In this document: in pieces, positions 36,956 through 49,239 of the stretch | How the letters are laid out: each line of letters opens with the position of its first letter | Numbering within the stretch: the stretch's first letter is position 1 | Source: Pseudeuparius sepicola | Taxonomy: Eukaryota; Arthropoda; Insecta; Coleoptera; Anthribidae | Assembly: GCA_963920635.1 (NCBI GenBank) | Contig: OY987298.1 | Span: forward strand, 39,587,787-39,651,786 | Direction: 5' to 3' | DNA: 64,000 nucleotides | Notes under the pieces: generated by a model | Database searches by the model: none | What the model was told of the DNA's origin: nothing | What the model saw: only the letters and a program-made list of their open reading frames with translations | Position numbers and translations under genes: made by a program

Positions 36956-37610
36956 GTTTTTGTTCTGTAAATTCTTTAGTGCAGTCCCTAACCCTTCCCT
37001 ACATGAGTTTTTATAGTTCTTGTAGAATCCTTTGGCAGATATTCTCATTACCATTATATGACATTACTAAATGCTGCATAGACCCCCTTCAAGAATATTG
37101 AAAATTTTTGGCATTTAAATTATAACTAGGTATTACATATGCCATTTTGGCTGAATAATTTTTATAGAGAGATATGGTTATTGATACAAAAGTATTATTG
37201 TAGCGGTCATTGCTGAATACAAAAAAAGCAAATCAAAGGAATCGGTTGGAAGATGTATACAACCTAGATATTCAGAAACACCGATTTTCCAAATAAAATG
37301 ATAATTGCGCCATCTACCACCGAATAGATGAACTATCGGCGAGCGCCTGTCTACCCACTTTGTTCGAGCAGGTTTGCCTGGGAATTCTGTCCAGAGACTC
37401 ACAAATCGCGAGACATTAGACGTGCCGCCGTGATTCCCTGCCTTTGTGTGTAGATCTTTGCTTATGGATACCTATGCTTTGGAAACCCCTTATGAGTTAT
37501 AAAAAATAAATAATTACGCTCATATGGTGGACGAACAAGCGTTACTAAGATAATTAATTTATTGCTTAGCAGTTTTCTCTGTATGCTGGCGTATAGCAAG
37601 AAAATGAAGT
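36956..37610. other. Stretch without recognisable gene
   Basis: AT-rich, no motif recognised. Confidence 0.4.
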
Positions 37611-38432
37611 ATTCAGGGTGTTCCGCTTAAGAACCGACGCAGAGCAGGAGCTTACCTCCATACTAAGTTGCACCCCTGAGAAATTATAGGCCTTGAAAGT
37701 GCGGGCTTTGAAATTTCGAAAAAAAATCAATCTAATTTATTTTTGAACTTGGAAAAACCTAATTTGGTACACGTTGTGGGTGTATTGCAGATGTGATATT
37801 TAAAATCTTTGAAAAGTCAAAAGTTGGCTATGAAATTAAACGTCAAACTTGAATGACAACCATTTAATGGAAAAAGGATTTAAACAACAGGAAGAACAAT
37901 ATAATTTGCAATGAAGAGTTATTTTATAAATTGTTAAAAATGATCACCGTTTTATTTTCTTGTTTTATTCCCGTTTCTTTTTGATTTTTTCATTCTTTTT
38001 CCATTAAATGGTTGTTATTCAAGTTTGAAGTTTCAGTTATTCGCGTGTTTGGCGAAACCTATAAAGTTTTTCGAAAAATTAGAAGAGTAGAAAAGTTTTA
38101 GAATTAAATTCTTCATAACACAAAGTCCAACGGACAAAAAAGTTCTGTCACATTTTTAGGGTGTTTCAGCCCTTTAAAATAGTACAAATGAACTATGTTT
38201 TTTGACGATTAATGTCCTTGGTACACCCACAACGGGTAACCAAATTTGGTTTTTCCAAGTTCAAAAACAAATTAAATATTGATTTTTTCGAAATAACAAA
38301 ACCCAATTTCAAGGCCTATAACTTCTTAGGGGTCCAACGTAGTATAGAGGTAAGTTGCGTTAAATCACCTTATTTTGGGATCCCCTGTATGCTCCTGCTC
38401 TATGTCGGTTCTTATGCGGAACACCTTGTATT
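37611..38432. mobile_element. Foldback element with ATTCAGGGTGTTCCGC ends
   Basis: The left end (ATTCAGGGTGTTCCGCTTAA, then GAACCGAC) mirrors the right end (GTCGGTTCTTATGCGGAACA, then CCTTGTAT). Inner arms include an inverted pair around CCATTTAATGG (37860 and 38005). No transposase. Confidence 0.75.
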
Positions 38433-40155
38433 TCAAAAAACAATAGGTATTGGCCAAAGCCCTCGTCTTAAGTTTCCTATAATTACATGCCAACTGCTTG
38501 CATGAGAATGGGTCTGCAATTTTTTATATGCCTTAGAATTATCAGCTCCTTTTGTCTCAATGCCAGAACGATAAAAAAGAAAATAGCGCATCTTGATACC
38601 ATTATCTTTCGAAAAAGTCCGCAAAGCAAATTTATGAGGCATCATAAGTTCTTAAAACGGTTTATTGTGACTTGGGGGCATTGTTTCATTGCCAAAATAT
38701 GCAAAGCAGGATTTATAATCTACGGGCAATAGGTTGTGTTACAAAAGTCCTACCCCAGGTTCCCTTTTAGTTTCAACGCCAATTACAATAATTATTACAG
38801 CCATAAAAATAATACCCACAATCAGTAATAGTGATTAACAGGTAGGTACATTAAAACACAAAATAAAATGATGCTATCAACTAATTTTAATGAAAACTGA
38901 AAAAGGCTCTAAGGAATTGTTTGAAGAAAACATATTATTTGTGGCAGCGAAAATTATAATATTACTTCTGCTGCTCTTTATTGTCAAGTTCAAGTACAAC
39001 GCAAGGCACTAGAAACTCTGGAACTCCAGTGCCTATCAGTGCCTATAGAATAATACAAGTGCCATTCATGTTTGAAAAACCTGTTTGATTATTTTTGTCC
39101 TGGCCGTCGTTCGACGTCAATGCTTTCAAAGTGCAAAGTTTCTTTGTGTTGGCACTACCTACTTGGCACTCAATCTTCAAAGGTATTGGCATCGGTCTTC
39201 TTGGTTCTTGGTGGCTCAGTGCCTAAGCTTCAGCTACGGAATTTGTACCAGTATTTGCAAATAAAAATGATTTTAATTGAAAATATGCTAAATGGAAGCT
39301 TATCTCATATTTAAAATTTACCTTGAATCAAGTAAGTGATTTGTTTTCTAAGCCACAAGGAAATATCGTCTTGAGTTGGCATTGTTAGCGATCCCTGTTT
39401 ATTTTTTATATTATTCAATGAATTCTCGGCAATTTAGAATATCATTGCTTCGCTCAGGAAAATAATACTCTTTAAAATATTTATTATTGTTATTATCGAC
39501 AAAATTTGGACACCCTATTTGAAGAAAATCAATTCCCATTTGGCATTTTTTTCTTCATTTTGAATGTACAATTCATCAGTTTTTGTACATTGAAAAGATG
39601 CACCAAGATTATGAACCTAAAAGACTAAAAAGATAACCTCAAAAAAGTCACACACCTGACACCAGTGCCAAATTTTAGTTCAGCGCAGTGTGATTACTTT
39701 GGGAGATATAGCCGAAATTCAATTTCAAAAAGAGGATTTAGTCGCCCTGTAGATATTTGGAAAACAAAAGAAGATAGGGCCATACTGGAGAGGATAAAAC
39801 TGAGTTTTTTTTCGAAGATCTGTTATATCCCATTAATTTGGGCACACCCTGTATATAATTTTGTAATATATGGTAATAAGATTAGTGGAAAGTCTTGATT
39901 CCTGCCACTTTTTTATTAAACTTTAGTAAACCCTTTATCCAAAATATAATAATTGTGAACATAATAAACTGAATAAATATGTTAATACATCTTAACAGAT
40001 GGTCCGAGTAGCATACGTGCTCGGGCAATCCCTGTTAATTTTATAAATATATTTATTTATAGTATTCCTCTGCACATATTAATAATACCTAATTCTAGTG
40101 CTTTCTAGTTATCGGTTCTATAAAAAAAGTGAAAAAGAAGTAAAAAGTCACAAGA
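38433..40155. other. Stretch without recognisable gene
   Basis: AT-rich. A single CACCCTGTAT-type foldback end lies near 39845. Open frames are short and unrecognised. Confidence 0.4.
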
Positions 40156-40452
40156 ATGAAGAAAAATCTGAATGGTGGCGGCTTTCAACATAATATAAGG
40201 GTGGGGTTCAGCAAAGTGCAGCAAATATTCGTATCTTCTCACGTGGGCACAATACAGCAGGACTTACAAATGGGCATCAAGGATCTCAAGGATCAGCACT
40301 TGTATAATGCAGAAAATCCAAAAGTGCGAGCAGAGACTAAGATATGGCCACTCAAATCTGTCAAAGAGGAAGACTACATACATCCAATTTACAAGCATTT
40401 ATTGAACATGTCAGAATTGCTCAATTACCTCATTCATGTTCCTGACTTTTGA
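40156..40452 (+). CDS. Small hypothetical open frame, 98 codons
   Basis: An ATG-initiated frame of 98 residues (start MKKNLNGGGFQHNIRVGF, end ELLNYLIHVPDF). The composition is protein-like: mixed charged and hydrophobic residues, no low complexity and no membrane segment. I recognise no family. No TATA box is obvious. It sits between decayed transposons, so it may itself be a remnant exon of one. The alternative is a chance open frame. Confidence 0.25.
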   Translation: MKKNLNGGGFQHNIRVGFSKVQQIFVSSHVGTIQQDLQMGIKDLKDQHLYNAENPKVRAETKIWPLKSVKEEDYIHPIYKHLLNMSELLNYLIHVPDF

Positions 40453-40661
40453 AAGACAACGTATCTGCAGCAGCAAGTGCAATGCGACCTCAAAAATCGC
40501 CGCATAGTCAGACAAATAAATGTCTCGATAAAGTTTTCCGATAATATATTCATTACGATTCAGCATATCGCGGCAGTAAAGAGAGCAAACTATATAAATA
40601 AATTAATAAGTAATGAATTAATTTGCTTTCAAAATCTGGCAGTCGCAGTTAGTTTGGGATA

Positions 40662-41593
40662 GAGGAAAGTACCCTAATATGAGACCACATTAAATTTTGT
40701 TCTGTATTTTGTCCTATAATATATTATAATGCGCAAACTTACGTAGAATACGTTTAATATAGTCTCTATTTTCACTGCAGTCTATGTAGGATTGCCAAAT
40801 ATTAACAGTTGTTGCGTAAATGAGAATTATGAAAAAAAAGTCAAATCAATTTTCAAAATTGGGTGCCTAATATGAGATAGTCTCATATCCAGGTTTAACA
40901 GAAACACTACTTGCCACAAAATAATTTTTATTTCAAAAACTTTAAAAGAATATCAAATTAAGCTAGTATACCTACAACAATTTAGTCACATAACACTTGA
41001 CACACTTAACTGGTTCCTAATATGAGACAGTCTCATATTAAGGTTTAACAAAAATACAACTTACCACAAAATAATTTTTATTTCAAAAACATTAAATGAA
41101 TATCAACTTAACACAGTATACAACTCTTTAATTATATAACACTTGACATTCTATGCAAATTATTAGTAATCTAAATTGGATGAAGTGAGTCTCTTTATAT
41201 TAGGAACACTGGGGTGTCTCATATTAGGAATCCGAATCCGATATAGATTTTTTTGCCATCGTTAACAAATGTTATTAAATGCGTTATATAACTACTCTAA
41301 TTATAAAATAACTTTTATTCAATACAACAAGATACAAAAATATATTAAACACTTACCACGTTATTCAGAATTACATGGTAAACGAAGCTCTTTAAAAGTT
41401 TGTGCACGTACGGTTGAAGTAAACAATGCCGTTCTTAACCTAAAAATTTAGATGAGCTAGACACTGCACTACATGTGGCGACTTACACCATTAGTGGTTA
41501 TTTGAGACATTGCCAGCTAGATGGAGACTCTTACTTTAATAGTTAGTGTGGGGTCTCATATTGGGAACTGTCTCATATTAGGGTACTTTCCTC
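40662..41593. mobile_element. TA-flanked TIR element (GAGGAAAGTACCC ends)
   Basis: The left end GAGGAAAGTACCCTAATATG is mirrored exactly at the right end. TA flanks both sides (40660-40661, 41594-41595). Inside, an imperfect tandem repeat of about 150 bases (copies near 40866 and 41012) carries CCTAATATGAGA next to TCTCATAT, so the TIR motif is reused in the interior. No transposase is visible. The TA duplication suggests the Tc1/mariner/pogo superfamily. Confidence 0.85.
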
Positions 41594-43095
41594 TAAGTGT
41601 AAGGCCATAAAACAGCCGCAAATACCTTCCAAGTCAAACACCTAAGTGAAATACAAAAAAATAAAACATTTTTTTGCAGAAAAAAAATCGTATTTAGCTT
41701 AGCTACTTACCAATATTAATTACCACAGTAGACATGAAAAATAAGTTATACTTTCAGTGTTCACACATTAGGTGTTATAAAACTGAAAGAACATTTGTAT
41801 GCAGCGTGTTGCGAAAGACATTGACTTATCACTCGCCCTAGAAATTTTACAGGGGCACCTAATTCCCTGTTTATATTTTGCATTTATTATAGTACGAATT
41901 TTATTTCAATTATTACATTATTATTACAAGTTGCTCTAGACTTAGGTCTATATATTTTGGTTACATTTTGAAAATACTATTACTATTACGGCCCACGTCG
42001 CATACTTTTATATTATAGGTGCAAAAAGATTAACCCTGGACCCATATTGTACAACGGTTACAGCAATTAGAACTAATGAATAAGTTTAAAATGCGGAGAC
42101 GGTTACCATACAGGAAACTGTCGAGCTAACATTATTTAGCTGTAACGAAAATCATAAATGAACGTAATGTATTAAAGGTGCCTAACAACCGGAATTGGAT
42201 GACTAAAAGGATAGGTACCGTTTGAATATTTGCATGAGAAAGACATAACACATGTCCTGGGTCTGGTCTGGTGGAACTCAAAAATAATCTGCGATAAATT
42301 TTGATTGCACTTTTTTAAATCTGAGACTGCAATCTTATATAATTTTGTATTAGCATGTCAATTAAGCTAGAATACATAACCTCTTACAGGATCTATCGCT
42401 TCTATACAGAGGGAAGTTTGTAAATTGCACCTTCATACAAGAGAAATCCGTCATGCGTTCAAACTCCAGAAAAGGAAGCTGACAATCCGCATTCTCCGAA
42501 AAAAGATTCTTCCCAATATAACAGGTTCATATTACATTTTTAGTACCTAAGGTATTCGAGCCCCTCTTGCATATATTGCCTCCAGCTTATATATCGCTTT
42601 GGATGTGATATAAAATCACTTGAGTGGAACTCTCGCAGCATAGATTATATTCGCCGAGTGCCAGATGTTAAAGGACTTGTTACGGATACTATGTGTATAT
42701 AAGACGGCTATAAAAGTGCAGTAATGTATTTTCTATTGCGTTGCGCTTCGTTGCGAGCCCGGAAAAAGAATAAATGCACATATGATTTTCTTGTGTGAAA
42801 ATATTCTAGTCGAAATTCCAGTAATTGCGATATAGTGACACGCTCGGATACCCGAACAACAACGCCCTGCAATTTGAATTTATTTGAATTATTGCCGTGC
42901 AACTAGCAAAGTTTATCTCGTTGTTGAAAGCGTCAATATAGCAGTGTCATAAATTTCATTTGCTACACTGCTGGGAGAACTTGATATTTATAAATATTTA
43001 CGTATATAAAAATATTTACGTATAAAGAACGTACAGAGGGGTATACCTATATATTCACTAAGGATTCCCTGTTAACATTATTTTTTTGCCCTAGA
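41594..43095. other. Stretch without recognisable gene
   Basis: AT-rich, no motif or repeat pair recognised. Confidence 0.4.
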
Positions 43096-43411
43096 AAATC
43101 ATGGTAAAATGAAGGTTTTAGGGAATTTTCTTGCGTTTTCGGATGAATCTTTGCAGATCAACACTTTGAGTGATCTTGCGCTGAATGAATTGATGAATGG
43201 AATACGAATTTTCCTGGAACAATTGAATTACGGTACATTAACTGGAGTAAGTAATTTAATAATTATTATTATTATTGTTATAATTGTGAATCTGTATAAT
43301 GGTTAAATAATGCTCTCTCCAAACCTTTAATTCAAGCATATTTAGACGTCGAAAGACATAATAATAATATTATAAGTGGAAAAGAGTTCCTGTCAGATAG
43401 AGATATTCCGG
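43096..43411 (+). other. Possible pair of exons
   Basis: An acceptor-like TTTTTTTGCCCTAG ends at 43095. After it the frame reads NHGKMKVLGNFLAFSDESLQ and stays open to a consensus donor GTAAGT at 43247. A second segment ending CATTCCG-like at 43411 is also followed by GTAAGT. The two do not join in one phase with the splice sites I can see. No domain is recognised. They could be exons of a host gene or of a decayed element. Confidence 0.25.
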
Positions 43412-44076
43412 TAAGTAATAATAAAACGTAATGTCTTTTGTGTTATTACAATATTTTATTCAAAATAAATTTTTAGTCGATTTTAGGTACTGCATCACCA
43501 TTAACAAATATATTCGTTATTACAATTACAAAGTGTTTTAAAATTTAAAAAAAACATACTCATTAATTCAATGTTCAGTTTTTAAAATATTAACAAATAT
43601 AATACCTTCATTAATTCAATGGTATTAACAATCCTGCACAGATAGAAATACAATTCTTCATAGAAAAATATTTGTTGTTTGATCACGAATTATTTGTCAG
43701 AAATAATATATATTTCGGTAGAAAGTATATTATTTAAATAAAGATTTTTTTTTTCAATTAAAAAATAAGTGCTTTTTGGGTGAAGTATTTGATTCTTTTG
43801 GCACATTATTGTTTAGTGGAAGCATTTATTATTTTCCTCAAATAAGGTATTATTTGGTGCAAACAAGAATAATTTTTATTTATAGTATTAGCTTTCGTTG
43901 TTTGGCTCAACCACATTGTTATTTGGTTTAAATGTGACCTTATTTGAGTTAAATAATACTACCTATCATTTTTATGGCTGTCTCGCTCCAGAGAATGAAA
44001 GATAGAAAGAAAGAGAAAATATGGGAGGACGAGGGCGCACTCTAGTGTCGGCGTTCAGCGCTATTCCGTGTCCGTG

Positions 44077-44115
44077 TAAGCACAGACATATATAAGCGAA
44101 GCTATATAGGTCTGT
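44077..44115. repeat. Imperfect hairpin CACAGAC...GTCTGTG
   Basis: CACAGACATATATAAGC is followed after GAA by a near-complement (GCTATATAGGTCTGTG). The TATATAAG inside could act as a TATA box. The hairpin lies upstream of a GTAAGTAAGT motif in a GC-richer part of the THAP element. Confidence 0.6.
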
Positions 44116-44523
44116 GGTGTAAGTAAGTACGCGTCTGCAGTCTTCCTAGAGGTTTTGTGCGAGCAGTTTTATTATTATTAATTTATAGCCGCCGATTAGC
44201 CGAGTGTAGTGTGGTGTGGTGTATTGTAAGTATTGTAAGTAGGATACGCATAAACAATAATGGATATACAAATCTCAAAGAACTACTTGAAATGTATCAA
44301 ATAGGCCTGTAATTATATTGCGATTATAACCATAAATATCGCCGTGAAAGTGGGGTGTCAAAAGGAAATTTGAAAATTCACTTTCTCGGAAACTATGTCC
44401 GACCTCAAAACACCGAGGTCAGATTCGTGTTCAGGGCCCTCGAAAATAGGGGGGTAGCCAAAATGTCAAGAAAATCGGGCGGTGCATACACTAATTTCCT
44501 TAATTACCAATGAAGGTACTTAC

Positions 44524-44693
44524 ATGATGAGAACACAGTTGGTATTGCTGTTTTCTTTAGCCCAGACTTCGACTGATTTGCAAACATACTATTTTCAAAG
44601 TGCATTGAACAAACTTTATAATTAATAAAAAGCTGTGTGGGTGTTTTTTCTAACAAATCCTGCCTTCCACACTTTCTCATCCATGCATAACAC
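44524..44693 (-). pseudogene. THAP-domain remnant 2, exon 2
   Basis: The frame reads CYAWMRKCGRQDLLEKTP and then VCSMHFENSMF, followed by KKTAIPTVFSS. These are the W, C-x2-H-F and AIPTVF boxes of a THAP zinc finger, in order. The exon begins after TTGTTTCAAG on the minus strand and ends at a consensus donor GTAAGT (44518-44523). It joins in phase to the exon at 44868-44963. THAP domains bind DNA; in mobile elements they serve as the specificity part of the transposase. Confidence 0.75.
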
Positions 44694-44867
44694 CTTGAAA
44701 CAATTAAAAACAATAGTTAGGTAGGTATTATCAGTAGGAAACCATTTGTGGGTTTTCTGGGGTAGGTAATACTCCAGTAAAAGGGGTAGTACGTAGGACA
44801 TAAAATTTATAATAAGGATATAATATTGTGGTAACAAGGTAGGGACAAACTACACATAGGTACCTAC

Positions 44868-44963
44868 CTGTTTTCATCAGCAGGTATTTTGAAAAACTTA
44901 TCCCAACATTCCTCGTGTTGTTAGAACATCCACGAACACAGCAATATTGCGGGCCATTTCGTC
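44868..44963 (-). pseudogene. THAP-domain remnant 2, exon 1
   Basis: On the minus strand, QYCCVRGCSNNTRNVG has the C-x-x-x-C start of a THAP finger and is followed, one base out of frame, by DKFFKIPADEN. The frame change falls in a run of T. A donor (CAG, GTAGGT) follows at once. Exon 2 continues in the second of these frames. The first Met is not in the same frame, so this copy is decayed. Confidence 0.7.
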
Positions 44964-46202
44964 ACAAAACCTAAGCACAAAGTGGGTTTTCTGGGGCACA
45001 ATGCACTAGTGTAAACACAGCAACGAAGTATTCGAAGTAACAACACAAGCAGTGAAGTTGAGCTGAATACATATTGTACACCTTATCTGGTCCCTGTTCT
45101 GGCTACTTTTATCACAGTCATGATAATAATACTGGGCTTTTTTACTTAGAAATTGGTAATCGTTTTTCGTTTTATTATTTACGTTTTATAAGGGGCTTAA
45201 CCTCAATTGAACATGCTGACGCTGTCTGGCGTCTGGAGTTAGGTGGCGCGCCAGCCGTAGGCCACGAACGACGTTGCCGGACTTCGTCAGCTTTTATGCC
45301 TGACAATTTCCTTAAATTCATTTAGCTACTTTTATCGCCTTCAATTTAATATCAACCAAAATACTATCAAGGACTAACATTTTTATAAGTAAATTATCAT
45401 CGATTTCATTTTATACTAAGTTAATTTGCATTATATTTTTGTGGGTTGCCTTGGTTACCGGCTCCCGACTGGACGATCTGGCAGTACCGCAAGAACGGAA
45501 TCTGTGGCGCCGCGCCGTGCTGTTGTCAAGCATTCCGCTTTCATAATCAAGTCCCAGAAAACGGGTCAGGTTGTGGGTTTTCTGGGCTCAGATAAATAGA
45601 ATAAATGGTTCGTAAAACATTATAATTTTACTACCGGCACACATTAGATAATATTAATTGCTTTCATATTTATTTTATTGGTATACGTACCCAAAATGAA
45701 TAAATGATAGTGACAAATATGTTGACATGTTTTAACCTTTCTAAGGATCTGGCGGCCTGGCAATACTCTCCGTCCCCACCGCCTCATAAAAATACCCCTC
45801 TGCCCTCTTAAATTAGCCAAGTGCCACTTCTGATTCGTCCTTTTCTGGGCTTTAAATGAATAATATTTTATTTGAGTGAATACCCTGAATGGGTAATTCA
45901 ACCCATCACAGTTGTTTTACGCAACTTTCTTAATTTTTTAAATAGAATAATTGTTTTTAACGTTGTAGATTTGTTCCTTCGAAATATATCATTTATTCAA
46001 TTCAAATCGTTAGTATTTTCATGGGATTAAAAATTAATTTCTTCCAAATAATATTTTATTTGTCTCAAATTAAATGTTGCTTTTAAATTGAAACAATCCA
46101 AATGTTTTATTCAAAGTTAGTCTACTGTTCGCCATATACAAGAATCAAATTTGTTTGAGTTAAATAAATTTTATTTGATTCAAGTATCTCTTTCTATCTG
46201 TG

Positions 46203-46967
46203 TGTGTAAAAATATTTATAATTTAAAAACGCATTTATCAATTCAAAGTTCAGAATTCATACTATTTATTTACACGTTCATTGATTTAATGTAGTTAGTT
46301 TTTAAAGTTCTCGAATGAATAGCGCCTACATCAATTCGTTCGTAAAATCAATAAACATCTACATTGATATGGAAATTAACGAACAGAATATTAATAAACA
46401 TTTCGTTGGCAAAACTTTTTTATTATTACCTAGTTTTTCCGTTCAATGTAAATACCAAATAGTATAAAAACTCGTAAAACCTATTTAATATGGGGAGCTC
46501 AAAAAACCCCCATTGTTGAGGCTCACACTCACAGTATCCCAACCTGCCATAGGACTTGAACAAAGAACCAAGTATAGAATATAGGCATTGTTGCGTTTCC
46601 GAGATGCAAGGGAATACCGAAGGTCCCTACCGATTAAGTAATGAGTTCAATATCGAGAGCCGGAGTTCTATAAGATAGTTGGGTGCCGTCTGCAAGCATA
46701 TCCCAGTTTAAGTTCCGGGAAGTATGGCGTATGGCATTCAAAGTTATCAAGCTTTGCCCTGCTTTACCAGTTGCCAAATGTACAGAGAAATTAACCACGC
46801 GCGCAGCAATTTGCAAACGAATTGACGGGGCAGGCACGTAACTCGCCGCGCTTCTCCAACCGCGGCAACTGATTGGAAGGAATCTCTGAACGTTTAAAGG
46901 TACCATATACATATAGCACCCAAAGTGTAACAGAAATATGTAGCAATATTGTATTTGTGTATTCCTA
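46203..46967. other. Stretch without recognisable gene
   Basis: Lies between two TIR elements. Open frames exist but no domain is recognised. Confidence 0.4.
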
Positions 46968-47484
46968 CACTGAAAGAATCCCGCCAAGTGAGTTGCCTTG
47001 CTAAGATTTTTTTAGATATTATGCTGTCATAGAAAAAAAATGGTGTGGCAAGTAAATCTGTTTTGCTAAAAGTTCTTTGCTACCACAGCAAAATTTTTAA
47101 TTGCGGTTAAAGGATAGGTCACTAGAAATTCCTTTTAGTTAGCCCATACTTACTTATATGAAGCCAGTCGTTTTGTTACTACAGGTGAGTGCAGTCTGCT
47201 GCAATGCACTCAGCTGTGATAATTCAGCTTCGTTGTTTTTCGTAATGTGAGAACGGAAAGTGACCCGATTTAAATTACTATTAATAGAATTATTGGGGTT
47301 TGGACATTACATTGCCGTCTTTGAGGATAAGTAAAAATTAAGATTTTAATACTTAATGTCTGCTTGGTATAGCACATTATCATTATTCGTCGCGTCTCCG
47401 TCCTTCTATGATCTCTGGTAGGTAACACTTTTATATGGGTCACGCACACGGTTCAAAATTTATTGTCAGATTTTCGTAGTAAAA

Positions 47485-47619
47485 ATGCCGCGCGACATCA
47501 AAAGAAAGGAGTATGAAGAGTTAGTGAATCTTAAGAAGAAATTTTCGAGATTAGAAAAAGTTTTTCGTCCTGAAAGCAGCGAATCGCCAACAGAAGGTCA
47601 GTTATATTTTTTGTTGTAG
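47485..47619 (+). pseudogene. DIRS gag N-terminal remnant
   Basis: A 44-codon frame, starting MPRDIKRKEYEELVNLKKKF and rich in Lys and Glu as a coiled coil would be. Its position just inside the left DIRS margin suggests the start of the gag-like protein. The frame ends shortly after a donor-like GAAGGTCAGT. The assignment rests mainly on position. Confidence 0.45.
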
Positions 47620-47645
47620 ATTTTTAGGTGTCCTTCCTATGGGTA

Positions 47646-47860
47646 CAGGGTGTAGTACGTTTTGACTACCGAGCCAGCAAGCGTTTGCTTGCACTTAAGT
47701 ACCAATAATGAATTTGTCTAGCAGGGATGTAGTACGCTTTGACTACCGAACCCGCAAGCGTTTGCTTGCACTTAAGTACCAATAATGAATTATTTGTCTA
47801 GCAGGGGTGTAGTGCGTCTTGACTACAATAGCCCACAGACGTTTGTCTGTCAGTGCATTC
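47646..47860 (+). repeat. Three tandem units with a conserved hairpin
   Basis: Units start near 47651, 47728 and 47808 (periods 77 and 80). Each begins TGTAGT and is followed by a stem with a GTTT loop. In the first two units the stem is GCAAGC/GCTTGC. In the third it is ACAGAC/GTCTGT. The sequence therefore changes but the pairing is kept. Confidence 0.8.
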
Positions 47861-48029
47861 AGATTCCATCGTGCACTTCCGGTAACTGTAAAATCATTTC
47901 GTCTTCTATTTTCACATAAAGATAGGAGGAATACTTATTTTGTGTGATTGCCCCCGTAGCTTCAAGTTTTTCCTCGTCCGAGGATTCGAGAGACGAACAA
48001 CAGGAAGTGGTTCCTCCGTGCGCAGCATA

Positions 48030-48455
48030 GTATTGGAGACACCTACTCCAACTTGGAGCTTTCTCGGGAAAAATCCAAGTGTTGTTCCTCACGAGGGACC
48101 AGAGCTCCATGAAGAATTAGTGGCTCGTTGGACAATATACCTGCGTTTTCCCGTTGATAGTCGGAAGGACTTGTGGGTAAATATCTAATCCCTTCAAATT
48201 CTCCTGCACTCCACCCTCCAAAGCTTAACGAAGAAGTAAAAGACGATATTGCCAGCTCAGATTCAGAAAAACGATAACTTTCTGTGCAACCTACAAGAAC
48301 AGCTTGGCGCCGGCATAACGGCAATTGGTCAAGTTTTAAATTTAAAACTCGTAGATGATCAGAAATTACAAAAGCTTGCGGATGCAGCTCAGCTAATTGC
48401 CAGTACTCATCATGCCTTGTATTTTAAACGAAAATTTGAGATTCAACCTCAATGA
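48030..48455 (+). pseudogene. DIRS gag-like remnant
   Basis: Two frames carry recognisable pieces: ELHEELVARWTIYL, then LNEEVKDDIASSD, then LQEQLGAGITAIGQVLNLKL and LADAAQLIASTHHALYFKRK. The pattern Q-x-x-L-G-A-x-x-x-A-I-G and the following helical DAAQL...LHH block are typical of arthropod DIRS gag-like proteins. A frame change occurs near 48269. This copy cannot make the full protein. Confidence 0.7.
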
Positions 48456-48779
48456 TGAAAGTAAGGGGCAGCCCAACAGTACAGATAACTTTCTTTTTGG
48501 ATCTGAGTTTTTATAAAAATTGAAATCTTGTCAAAATATTCACAAAGCAGCGGAAGACATAAAAAAAGCCGAGGAGAATATTTACGCCCGCCACCGACAG
48601 GGCCTTCAGGGTCATCACAGCAACATTTAAACTCCAATTAAGCGTCCCCCATTCAAAAAAAGGTGGAAAGGGAGGAACAAATCTCCTGCGCCACGAGAAC
48701 AGTCATACAGGAAGAAGACCGTGGAAGCAAAGAGGGGCCAATTCTACAAGCATCAGAGCTCGAAGTACCACAAATAGAG

Positions 48780-48868
48780 GTAAAGAGTCCGAGCGCCGGC
48801 AGGATAAAATATTTTAAGGACAGGTGGAACGTCTGCCGGGCACTCTAGGTGTTATGCAATGGATATAA
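48780..48868 (+). pseudogene. DIRS reverse transcriptase, N-terminal piece
   Basis: The frame SAGRIKYFKDRWNV matches the (P/S)AGRLKYF...W block that opens the DIRS reverse transcriptase. The provirus follows at 48873, directly after the TGTA target. The rest of the enzyme lies beyond the provirus at 57533-57925. Confidence 0.75.
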
Positions 48869-48872
48869 TGTA
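48869..48872. other. Provirus target-site duplication, left (TGTA)
   Basis: TGTA precedes the 5' LTR here and follows the 3' LTR at 57529-57532. A 4-bp duplication is usual for errantiviruses. It shows that both LTRs belong to one integration event. Confidence 0.95.
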
Positions 48873-49155
48873 TGTTATATCCGACCTCAAGCATCACCTT
48901 GATCAGAACCTTGTTTTTACCCTTGATTCTGTTTACTGTTGGATATTATGTTCTCATTCTCTATTGTTCAAGATGCTTACTACAAAGATATCATTTTCCA
49001 TTGTATATTTTTCTAGAATGATTACTAGAACATATCATATTCCTTTTGAGTATTGTTAAAACTTGCTTACTGCAAGAATTGCAGAATTTGATCTTCCCTT
49101 TGTTTATTATATTCTTTTCCCATGAGAACCACAACACCTCAGCAGAACAGATTTG

Positions 49156-49163
49156 TATAAATA
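49156..49163 (+). promoter_or_regulatory. LTR TATA box
   Basis: TATAAATA in the 5' LTR, about 130 bases before its end. The same motif lies at 57407-57414 in the 3' LTR. It would place the start of the genomic RNA some 25-30 bases downstream. Confidence 0.7.
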
Positions 49164-49239
49164 GGACCTAGTAAAGTAAGAGTGTCAATTCTAGTCTTGT
49201 CTGTAGTCTAAGCCGAAACTCTGTAACTCGCGTTACTCA

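Larger units (their letters stand above)
43637..46202 (-). mobile_element. TIR element carrying a THAP-domain gene
   Basis: The ends share CACAGATAGAAA (left) and its complement TTTCTATCTGTG (right), with many subterminal TTTATTTGA/TCAAATAAA motifs on both sides. The interior holds a two-exon THAP remnant on the minus strand and the motif GTGGGTTTTCTGGG three times (about 44747, 44980 and 45570). I found no clear target duplication, so the exact ends are uncertain. Confidence 0.55.

Noticed and set aside
47859..48324. Minus-strand frames of 83 and 93 codons
   Set aside because: Antisense to DIRS gag pieces that are recognisable on the plus strand.
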